Origin: Nematostella vectensis
Taxonomy: Eukaryota; Cnidaria; Anthozoa; Actiniaria; Edwardsiidae
Assembly: GCF_932526225.1 (NCBI RefSeq)
Contig: NC_064041.1
Location: 11,638,813 to 11,702,812, forward strand
DNA length: 64,000 nt
Direction: 5' to 3'
Positions 12,623-22,000 of this stretch are shown one piece after another; positions within the stretch are counted from its first letter, which is position 1; the number at the start of each line of letters is the position of its first letter. The notes below the pieces were generated by a model that searched no databases, was not told the DNA's origin, and saw only the letters and a list, made by a program, of their open reading frames with translations. The position numbers and the translations under genes are program-made.

Positions 12623-12929
12623 CGTCCGTCCGTCCGTCCGTCCGTCCGTCCGTCCGTCCGTCCGTCCGTCCGTCCGTCCGTCCGTCCGTCCGTCCGTCCG
12701 TCCGTCCGTCCGTCCGTCCGTCCGTCCGTCCGTCCGTCCGTCCGTCCGTCCGTCCGTCCGTCCGTCCGTCCGTCCGTCCGTCCGTCCGTCCGTCCGTCCG
12801 TCCGTCCGTCCGTCCGTCCGTCCGTCCGTCCGTCCGTCCTGTCCTGTCCTGTCCTGTCCTGTCCTGTCCTGTCCTGTCCTGTCCTGTCCTGTCCTGTCCT
12901 GTCCTGTCCTGTCCTGTCCTGTCCTGTCC

Positions 12930-13021
<92 letters not shown>

Positions 13022-14231
13022 CATCCGTCCGTCTGTCTGTCCTGTCTGTCTTTCTGTCCTGTCTGTCTTTCTGTCCATCCGTCGGTCTCTCTGTACTAAG
13101 TGTCTCTAAATTACACTCTCCAGCATGTGAAGATGGCCAAACTATTCGAAAGCCTTCTTGCTCAGGACTCCAGATTCGAACAGGTTGCCAAAGTTGTACT
13201 AGGACTTGTCTGCTTCAAACTCAAGGTAAAGAAACAAATTTTCATTGCATTATGAACATAAAATATGTTTTTCACGTCATTTTTTGTCATGTGCATTTCA
13301 TACCACAGGTTTGAGAGCGTTTTCTCCTCTATATTAATGCACGGCCGCGCCCCACCCCAATATAAACAAATTGTAAGAAGACGACTAGAAGGGGCGTGGT
13401 TGTGCCCCTCAATAATATTCCGAGGCCTACTACAGCTCTGGAGTATTGTTATAGATACACACCAGTTGTAGTGTGCGTCCCTGACTGGCAGACTAGAACG
13501 ACATGATTTTAAAATTATTGGGCGCCACCCCAGGCTATGGCCTGGTGAGAATATTGTTATCTGTATTTAATCTAACTCTTTTAGAGCCTAGCAAGCCATG
13601 TGAGATTGGGGGGGGGGGGGGGGGGGGCACAATACAGAAACATTGGGGGGGTACAGCCACGCCCCTACTTGTCATTTCCTTATAATTTTTGAAAATATTG
13701 GGGGGGGGGGACAGGCCCAAAGTGCTCCAACCCCTGCTACGGCCCTGTATTTAGTAAAGAATGGATCCAATTTCACAGTGAATCAAAAGGAGTTAATTCA
13801 CTACTGAAATCCACATCTTATTTGCACTCTTTTGCTCCTTGAGACTCATCGCTGAAGATAGCAAAGGACCGAGGAAATGAGGGATAAAAACTCCTTTCCC
13901 TAGCGCGCGACTCGTCTTCGTCTCTCTTCTTTACCAGCCCTTTAGTTGCTACGCAGAAGTCAGATTAAGAGTGTTATAACCAATTGTGTTTAATCCCTGT
14001 CTGCAGGGCACAGCAAATAAAAGCAAAGCGCTGCTCAAGGCCATCAATAACGAGGGTCTTATTCATATGGTACCAGGCGAGTTGAACGGGGCGTACATGA
14101 TTCGCTTTGTCGTGTGCAGCGAGTGGGTGAAGGAAGAAGATATACACTTCGCATGGAGCGTCATAAAGAGAAACGCAGACAAAGTGCTGCAGGGAGGGGA
14201 GGCACGGTCTCGACATATGGGTGTGGCATGA
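5662..14231 (+). CDS. DDC: Aromatic-L-amino-acid decarboxylase (PLP, group II)
   Basis: Fifteen coding exons: 5662-5862, 6968-7081, 7155-7206, 7613-7692, 8263-8397, 8741-8854, 9248-9280, 9830-9896, 10616-10710, 10864-10931, 11520-11620, 12010-12056, 12224-12322, 13124-13225, 14007-14231. They give 510 aa, against about 480 in human DDC. The protein is predicted to remove the carboxyl group of aromatic amino acids to make monoamines in the cytosol. Seen directly: the NPHK motif with the PLP lysine K308, HIDAAYSG with D276, DQVHS with the stacking H196, and DPIY with Y337 on the mobile catalytic loop. H196 and Y337 favour a true decarboxylase over an aldehyde synthase. W71 and P81 match human numbering, but human T82 is C82 here. 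About 17 extra acidic residues lie after Y337. Tyrosine or histidine decarboxylase remain possible substrate classes. Several introns are packed with tandem repeats. The start is the only ATG after the TATA box that opens the family N-terminus. Confidence 0.93.
6684..6967 (+). repeat. 35-bp minisatellite ending at the DDC exon 2 acceptor
   Basis: About eight tandem 35-bp units of the form ATTGTCACTATCATT-TTACATGG-TTTGATTGACAG. The last TTTGATTGACAG is the real 3' splice site of DDC exon 2 (exon starts 6968 with ATCGTCCACTGG). Each upstream unit repeats the same TTGATTGACAG followed by ATTGTCACT, a decayed copy of the exon start. The array therefore lays out about seven decoy acceptors. Confidence 0.9.
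7739..7907. mobile_element. Miniature inverted-repeat element in DDC intron 4
   Basis: The ends CCGTACCCAGGGG and its approximate reverse complement (CCCGGGTACGG) bracket about 169 bp. The interior block about TTTGTAGACAAAACTA recurs in reverse orientation near 52125-52145, so the family is dispersed. It has no coding capacity. Confidence 0.65.
7930..8165 (+). repeat. 25-bp minisatellite in DDC intron 4
   Basis: About nine near-perfect copies of CCCATAGCTCCCTCAG plus TACCCAGTA. Each unit carries a CCCTCAG acceptor-like string, but the unit does not resemble the true exon 5 boundary (8262/8263). I count it as an ordinary intronic minisatellite. Confidence 0.9.
8437..8705 (+). repeat. GATGGT/GATGAT-rich simple repeat in DDC intron 5
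   Basis: Imperfect trinucleotide-like repeat of GAT, GGT and AAT triplets. It begins about 40 bases after the exon 5 donor and ends near the exon 6 branch region. The histidine-rich open frame on the other strand is a by-product of the repeat. Confidence 0.85.
9341..9430. repeat. 90-bp hairpin in DDC intron 7
   Basis: Arms of about 29 bases (GTCTGCTTAGCAGCCGC at 9341 and its complement ending at 9430) enclose a loop of about 32 bases. It is probably a tiny foldback transposon relic. Within the DDC pre-mRNA it would fold into a stable stem. Confidence 0.75.
9629..9667. promoter_or_regulatory. Palindromic CRE between inverted ETS-like sites (DDC intron 7)
   Basis: A perfect TGACGTCA (9652-9659) lies inside an 11-bp inverted repeat GGCTTCCTGTG ... 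CACAGGAAGCC. The arms carry ETS-type GGAA cores. It could be an intronic enhancer core or a chance palindrome; no functional evidence is visible. Confidence 0.3.
11123..11255. repeat. Dispersed repeat, copy 1 (DDC intron 10)
   Basis: This segment, running from AATAGACCATAC to GGTACCCGT, closely matches 27460-27600. Both share AGCTTTACGGCTAGGC, an AACACCGCTATCTAGCG block and CGAACTGT. The element class is not recognised; no inverted ends or internal tRNA promoter boxes were clear. Confidence 0.75.
11807..11955. mobile_element. CAGGGGCGGATCTAG-type G-run element (DDC intron 11)
   Basis: It starts CAGGGGCGGATCTAGC and ends near CCCCCAAGATCCGCTAGTG, an imperfect inverted match. The interior has G-runs and C-runs. 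Its end matches the reversed end of the insertion at 3765-3939. Confidence 0.6.
12340..13095 (+). repeat. 750-bp CCGT/CTGT/CCTGT pyrimidine-rich array (DDC intron 13)
   Basis: Alternating blocks of three related units: (CCGT)n, (CTGT)n, mixed CTGTCCGT, (CCTGT)n, then a CCGT block of about 220 bases, a CCTGT block of about 95 and a CTGT block of about 90. It begins 17 bases after the exon 13 donor (12322/12323) and ends 28 bases before the exon 14 acceptor (13123), so it fills the intron. Long open frames in several readings are an artefact of stop-free repeats. Confidence 0.95.
13600..13740. mobile_element. G-run repeat element (DDC intron 14)
   Basis: Carries G-runs of about 20, 7 and 10 residues and ends in the C-rich, CTACGGCCCTG-type border seen in small dispersed G-run elements. 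The left boundary is not clear. Confidence 0.45.
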
Positions 14232-14705
14232 GGAGGAAGATGATTGCGAAATATTGGGGCAAAAAAGGACAACGAAATATGGGAGCACACAGATCTTGTG
14301 TAATGGAAAGAAATATGACGGACAACGGACAGCGACACATTTGGGGTAGCGTAAGGGACAGAAAGATGATTGCGAAATATTGGGACAAAAAAAGACAACG
14401 AAATATGGGAGCACACAGATCTTGTGTAATGGAAAGAAAGATGACAGCGAAGCATTGGGACAGCGAAACATGGGGGTAGTGTAAGGGACAGAAAGATGAT
14501 TGCGAAATATTGGGGCAAAAAAAGACAACGAAATATGGGAGCACACAGATCTTGTGTAATGGAAAGAAAGATGACAGCGAAGCATTGGGACAGAAACGGA
14601 CAGCAAAACATGGGGGTAGTGTAAGGGACAGAAAGATGATTGCAAAATATTGGGGCAGAAAAGACAACGAAATATGGGAGCAGACAGGTCTCGACACATT
14701 AATGG
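14232..14705 (+). repeat. 130-bp tandem repeat just after the DDC stop codon
   Basis: Three to four units of 125-140 bp, each with GAAAGATGATTGCGAAATA, GGGAGCACACAGATC and GTGTAAGGGACA. The sequence GGTCTCGACAYAT occurs just before the array (overlapping the last DDC codons) and again at its end. This suggests the array expanded inside the original 3' end of the gene and now forms the 3' untranslated region. Open frames on the opposite strand are repeat by-products. Confidence 0.85.
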
Positions 14706-16009
14706 AGACATAGGAAGATTGTAGACTTAGGTAAATTTGAAATTCTTGTATATTAATTCTATAATAACCAAACATTTTATTTACTTATTTAAATGTTTTT
14801 CAGTGTTAATTTGAGTTTTAGGGTCTTCTAAGATAGTGTTAGGGTAGTATTATATCAATGGCGAGCAGAGTATGATATATTTATTTCACGTTTTTTTGCT
14901 AAAAGATATTTTATACATAATTTAAAATGGACAACGATTTCATGAGAAAACAATATTACTGAATACCAAATTGTCATTATTGGTGAGATAAATAAAACAT
15001 ATTTTTTAAACATACAAGAATACCTTATTTTTTTCGAAACCAAGCATACACTAAGTTGTTTGTTATTGTTCACTTCGGTTTGCTCTCTACCGTGGTTTCT
15101 TGATAATTTTCCGCGTTGCCAAGAAACATGACAAATATGTTGGATACACAAAAATTTGATTTGTGGTTGCTGTGCAACTATCAGATTGGATCTCCCCAGA
15201 TGGGCATGTCACGTGACGGGCGGTTGCTAGGCGACTGACAGTGAGATCTTCCCATTGGCTAGCTAAAGTATGACGCAGACGGAACTGTCATGCTGAGTTT
15301 TGCTGGTTGCGGTCGACCGTCTGCGACAAGCTGGAGAATAAAAAATTGTGATAAGACTTGAAAGCATTCAGAAAATATCTACCCTCATACAACTTTGACA
15401 CAATTTATTTTAAAGTGCGACGCGCGTTACTATTGCCACCAATTCAACCAAAGAGCGCCCTCAGATAATAATAAAATAATATAATAAATAATAAATAAAT
15501 AATATAATAAATAATAATAATAAATACATGAGGGAAATTTAGAAACTAAATCTCCCACATCATTAACGCATGAGGAAATTTAGAACTATCTATTGTTTTC
15601 AAGGGAATTTCGTTAGTAATCGTCGCTCAGAAAACAAAAGAATCCGAAGTAATCAGGGTATTACTTGACATAACTGTCAAGGTGGGCACGCTAGCGCGCG
15701 TTGTCACACACTAAAGAATTGATCCCAGTTTCTGTTGTTTTACAGATGAAAGCCGTTGAATAGCAGGGAGGAGGTGGGTTTTGATTGCTGTCTCATCTTA
15801 TACCATGTATAAATTGTATACATTGTAACTAGGGAGTAAACAGGTGAACACAACTATGGTACAGACCAAAGTCATTAAGAGTTATGGATCTGGGAAATTT
15901 ATCTTTTCCTTTTAAGGCCTTTCATATGAACCTTTTTTTTTTTGCCTCTCCCTACCCCGGTCACAGAGCCTGTAACATCTCCTCGTGTTTGATGACCAAC
16001 CTCAGTGTA
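14706..16009. other. Spacer between DDC and INPP5E 3' ends
   Basis: The genes converge here. I see an AATAAA at 14991-14996 that could serve DDC, an (AAT/TAA)n tract at about 15462-15526 and an X-box-like GTTGCTAGGCGAC at 15223-15235. No protein-coding exon is evident. Confidence 0.5.
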
Positions 16010-19000
16010 TCAATAGTTTAGCTCAACAGCTTCTTCTAAACTCATGCTAGCTATGTTCGAATTTCTTCCGCAACCATCTTCCCCCAGAAAAGTATTTTTA
16101 TACTGGTGCCCCAAAAATTTCGACTGTGCTATGGTATTGTAGACATCGACGTCAGAAGCATTACCTTCAATGTATACATCCCTGACAAACTGTCCCCCTG
16201 TCATACTGACACTGCAAATAAACACAAAAAGATTTGTGATTATTAAAGTGACTATAAGCCTCTTTATATTGCTACCATGGCATTGTTTACAGATAAAATA
16301 ATAAAATAACCTTCCATTAACATAGTTTTGTTTTTAGTGTACAAATTCAATCAATACTGATGACTGGGATCAAAGGGGCGATGCAAATGGATTTTTTTCG
16401 ATAAGCTCTATAAGTACAAATATGACAAAAATGGCAACAGATAAAGCCCTCATAGTCAATTTAGTAACAAGCATATAATCAGAAATATAAGATGTATGTA
16501 TATATGTAGCTTACCTTTCCTTGCAGGGTTTGAGTGTAACTTCGTAAATACCAAACACTGGCCTGGAAGTAAGATAAGTTTATTTAGGAGAAAACCACTA
16601 AATGCCTCACGGCAATGAGAAGGGTGAGCCTATGTTACCTATGATCAGAGGTCTTGACTGAAGTACAAGCATCATAACGAACCACATTGACTGTGTTCTC
16701 AGTGCGTGATTTGTATAGTACTCGATCCTACAAAGGAAAAAAAGTTGGCGCAAGGTTCAATAAAATTAGTGGCAAGGAGTGTTTGGAAGTAGAGGAAGAA
16801 GTAGTGCAGGAATAGGGTGGGGTAGTTAAAGGGGATGGGTTTTAAGTGGGAGAAAGGAGGGAGGAGGAAAAGTATAGGTGGTGGCAACTTCTATACTGTA
16901 TATAGTGGGGTAGGCAGAGACAAGAAGGCAGTGGAGGAAGGAGGGGTGAGACAAAGGTATACTTACAGTCCAGGAAGGCACCCTCATCTTGGATGAAGTG
17001 TCATAATCATCTGTTTGTATATCCAATTTGTAAGTTGGGGCAAAGCTGATGGGATGCTCTGAGAAACCAATGAACACTTCCTCTGCCACAGAAACAAAGA
17101 GCACAAGGTCAGCAGAAACACAGAGAATTATGCAAGCCCATTGTAAAACAATACTTCATGATTTATCAATCCAACCCTTCATCCATCAATTCCTGTCATT
17201 CCCTAGCAAGCCCCCCCCCATTTGTCTTCCTTGCCGTTTGCAAGAAGCTCTGTTTGATAATATGTTTATACTGCACCAGTAGGCCCTCTATGTATGTGCA
17301 TATCTGACTATCTCTGTGTCTCTCTGTCTGTATCTCTGCTAACCCTCCTGTCAACATATATATGTCTGTTCCTCCTCTCCCTCTCTTTGCCTGCCCTCCT
17401 GTCTATGTATTGCCTGTTCGCCAGTCTGTATACATGTATGTGCATATCTGACTATCTCTGTGTCTCTCTGTCTGTATCTCTGCTAACCCTCCTGTCAACG
17501 TATATATGTCTGTTCCTCCTCTCCCTCTCTTTGCCTGCCCTCCTGTCTATGTATTGCCTGTTCGCCAGTCTGTATACATGTATGTGCATATCTGACTATC
17601 TCTGTGTCTCTCTGTCTGTATCTCTGCTAACCCTCCTGTCAACATATATATGTCTGTTCCTCCTCTCCCTCTCTTTGCCTGCCCTCCCCCGTGTGAGGTG
17701 GACTAGAAAAATCCTAGGATAACCTAGGAATATCCTAGGATTTTATTCCTAGGAATTCCTAGGAAATCCTTAGAAAAACCTAGGAATGAGGTGTGAAATT
17801 TCACGGTAAATTGAGACAAAACAAACAAGAGTTTCCTAAGATTTTCCTAGGAATTCCTAGGAAATTCTTAAGATTTTCTTAGGAATTCCTAGGAAGAAAA
17901 TTGCTTGTACAGCCTAAGAATTCCTAGGATTTTCCTAGGATTGCAATATAGAATTTCAGAGGAAATGATAAACACTAAACCACATACAATGAAAACATTC
18001 AAGATTCTTTTTATTCAAAGTTTAGGTGCATCACATTTTCTTGCAGGTTAATTGTAAATACAAACATACATTAGAACTCACATAAACAAGACCATTGTCT
18101 ATTTGTGCAAAATCTTGGACTTACAAAACCAGTCCCATGTATTCCAGCACAACTAATATATGTGGGTCCCGTTTGGATAAGTTATATGTTTAAAATGATC
18201 TAACCTCATTCAAGCAACCCTAGTGCCTCAGTATAAAACAAAATGGAAGCAAAATGGTATAGGAAAAAAGGATTCTAGCTACATTATAATAGGCATCTTT
18301 GTATAGTCATAGTTTTTAACTTTGTATATTCAGATAAGAAGCTAGAAGCCTAAAGCCTATATCCACCATTTAAATTCAAACCCTAGTAGGTTAGCATGAA
18401 AAGATAACTAGGTTCTTCATTTGCAGGGTTTTACTCTGATCAGAATATTAAAAATAACTTATCTGGACAAGAACCAACTACAGTAATATTGGATATTCAA
18501 AACAAATACCTGGACAAATTTTAGGTGCAAGACTGATTACTAGGTTTTTACTTAGCCAATTTTGTGCTTCAAGCAACAGTTTATAAAGCATAGAAACTTT
18601 ATATGTAAGCAGTGAATTTGTGTATCAGTTTTGAAAGGTTTTTTTTCGATTCTTGCTATTCACGCATTGATACGTTCCTTGACTACCTCAAATTTCTTTC
18701 TTTTCTGGCTTTGCAACTCGGGCACATTTTGCTATCTCTATCATAATGTCCTGCAAAGATATTAAGAGAAACACATAAGAAGGTAGTAGTGTTAAGAAGA
18801 AAAGAATCACAAAACACATCTAGTGTGAAAAGTCCGCTCACATACGATGATTCTATGCTAAAGTTGGTCGCAAAAGTCACATTTATTATTGATCCTATTA
18901 CATTATAAAGCCCATTGCACACTAACCTTTCACTTCAATCCATGTTCTGCTCATCAAGTCCTTAAAATAGGTGAATTTCGCGTAGAAAAGACGGGAGTAA

Positions 19001-22000
19001 ACGGCTATCCGTTTGGAGGTTATGATAATGGCGTTTTAAAACAATTATCACCCTTCGTATCTTTCTTTTCAATGTAGTACTAATTCTGAAAAAAAGTACG
19101 CCTCATAAAACTCGTGTTCGAGTCATATGCCTGTCTTTGATTACGTTTCTTATTGTTGTAGTATAGCTTACAAAAGTATGCTGAGGTCTGTTCTTGTGAT
19201 AAAAATGTTCGTTTAGTATTTCCTAAGAATTTCCTACGGGTTCCTAAATATTTTAGAATGCTTCAAATCTTCTTCTTAAGAATTCCTAAGATTTCCTAAT
19301 TCCAATTATTCTGATTTTCGTCTACTGCTTATACTAGGAAATCCTAGGAATTTTTTGGAAGTTTAATCATATTTTGTTAACACCTTTAGATCAAACTTAG
19401 GAAATCTTAGGAAATTCCTAGGAATACCTAGGAATTCCTAAAAACCTAGGAATCCTTCTCGCACGGGCATGTATTGCCTGTTCGCCAGTCTGTATACATG
19501 TATGTCCTTCTCTGTGCCTGTCTACCTGTCTGTCCCCTTTGTCTCTATGCCTGTCAGTCTACCCTACTGAACTTACCTTTGCTCATAAGCCTAGATAACT
19601 GGTCTTTCTTTAAAAGCTCCTGAAATAAAAACAAATAAAGGTTTTACATTGTGAGCGTTGCAGGTATTGAAGAAAAGTCAAATTTCATACTTTGTAGTCG
19701 GGGCTTTCTTGCTCTTGGTATGTTGCTATAAGTTTATCCACCTCTGTTCTTTCCATGTCAACTCTAAAGTTAAAGTCTCCCAACCAAAACACTCTGTCAA
19801 ATCGATCAGTTACATCAGGACCTAGAACAAGACAAACACAGAGTGATGGATAATACACTTAAGAGACACAAATAAATAAATCTTATGAACTGCTTTTGGG
19901 CAAATTTCGAGCTCTATGAGACATGCAAATAATGACCTTAATATATTTATCTGCTCAGCTTGTGTGCAAAATGTTAAATCACTGGGATGTACGACACACT
20001 AGTCAATCAGTAAGAGCTTGTGTGTAGCAACAATGTCATAATAAAAATAATATAAGAAAAATAATACAGTGAGAGAAAAAACATGCTGAAAAAAATGTAC
20101 AAAATTTATGTTAAATAATCAATGCAAAGCTTTATCTACGGAAAAAATAATGGACGATTGTGCTGATGTTTTATGCTTCCACCAAATACAGAGTCAAACA
20201 ATGCACCCAGAAGAAAAAAAACAAAGGAGAGAAGGTTATTTTAACTTCTTACTCTGAGTACTCACTGTTGTCAACCCAAGGTTTCTCTTCTCCTTGTAAA
20301 TTCAAGGACTTTCTTATCTTGTTGTAGTCATTGACACGGTCCCTGGCTTTTCCCTCATCAGCTGCAAATAACACGTCAAGGAAATTAGATGACTGATGTT
20401 ATAACAACAAACAAAAGGGTCAACATTATACTTACAGGTTAAATGAGAGTTGATGAACAGGAAAGATGTCCCAAACAAACTAAAGCCTACTGCCAGGCCT
20501 CCCTGGAATGAACAGATCAGGGATTGAAGGGGTCAATAACTTGGCAGGCATGTTGCTTGACCATCTCAGACTCTTTTGTCCCCCATTTTTCCAGATTTAG
20601 ATGGAAATCTTGTAATCTTATTATGTTTGACATCCCTTACTAAAAGGACTATAATGATCGAATTACTGACAAGTATAAATTTAAAAGTATTGACTGACAA
20701 ATGATAATTGACTAGTGATTATTGACAACTTTTGATTGACAAGTGATTGTTGATGAGTAATGATTGATTATTGATGACGGATAAGAGATAATTGATAATG
20801 ATTAACATGATTATCACACTAACCTTTGTTTTGATCATGTGGCCAGGCCTCGTTGCAATACTCTCTTGTGTCACAGCTGATAAATATAAAAATAAAAAAA
20901 TAAAAATGAAGTGAATGAATAAATAAATAAATAAATATTTATATAAATAAAAATTAAACACTACTTGTTAACTTACAACTGACATTAAAATTGTGGTGTG
21001 ACCAATGATATTACTTATGTCTACGTACCATCATAAGTCATGATGCCATCTGCTATTTTGCTTGCTTTTGGCCACACATGCAGTCTTATATTTGTTTTAT
21101 TTGTGTATGTAATTCATAAATTTTGAACTCTTCAAATTCTGTGGTCTAATGGCTGTCATGAATAAATGGTTCCCATATCACCAAAACCAGTGGTTACTCA
21201 GAAACAAAAGGCTAAATAAGTACCTATACTTCAGAACCATGTATTTAATTTACTCACCTGAACAGAACCAGACAAGCTCACGACGGACAAAAATTGCCAG
21301 ATGCAGAACTCCAAAACTGCAACTATGCATAAGGACGTGACTTGGGCCCAGCGTCTCCTGGAGACGGATCTCCCATTCACTCCTAAAGTACACGAACACA
21401 ATACTTGGTTAAGGTGCTGAGTAAAATATGCTGCTTTTTCATCCCATTTGAAAAACAGATCCCCAGATTTTTAAGAAACCAAAGTTTTAAATTTTCAAAA
21501 CTGGAGGTTAAGGATCATGTAAAGCTACGGTATACATAGTAATTTAGTGTGTACAGTATGAGAGGTAAGAACTTCGCTACAATTTTACCCTATTACTGTA
21601 AGTAGGCTGTTGGTCACAGAGGATCATACAATTATTCTGATAACTACAGGTAGATATTGGGATCATACAAAGTAATAAATATATGAGTCACTAGGTGGAT
21701 ACATATGGGTTGAATGGGGTGCTCGCTTGCCATCCCGTCAATAACGTGATTTCTTATTGAGAAGGATCATCAACTAATACAATATCTCTTTTATGTGATA
21801 TCTATGACAACCCCCCCCCCCCAACCTGCTCAGCATGTTCTGGCTATATGCCTACATAGTCGCATACAGTACCTAGAGGAGGTGCTCTCTTGAAGGCCAA
21901 TGACATAGATATCTTGAAGAAAGTCCACATTTTCAGGAAGTAGAAAGTCATCAAGAAAACCAGGTACCTCCTAAAATCAAAACACAATGTTAACAAAAAC

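Noticed and set aside
12202-13314. Long open frames (up to 370 codons, both strands) of Ser-Val-Cys-Leu/Arg-Pro type
   Set aside because: They are stop-free readings of the CCGT/CTGT/CCTGT array in DDC intron 13, flanked by pieces of the real exons 13 and 14 in other frames.
13974-14775. Open frames of 182-245 codons on the minus strand
   Set aside because: They read through the 130-bp tandem repeat after DDC in antisense; periodic sequence, no domain features.
15223-15235. RFX X-box as a regulator of INPP5E
   Set aside because: The motif GTTGCTAGGCGAC is present but lies beyond the 3' end of INPP5E, about 9 kb from its promoter.
16196-16225. A CSVS string in frame at the INPP5E last exon, resembling the human CaaX box
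   Set aside because: It spans the intron-exon border, so is not in the spliced protein, and is followed by 67 further codons.
17294-17722. 142-codon periodic hydrophobic frame
   Set aside because: The 144-bp repeat is a multiple of three and stays open by composition; it lies inside an INPP5E intron.
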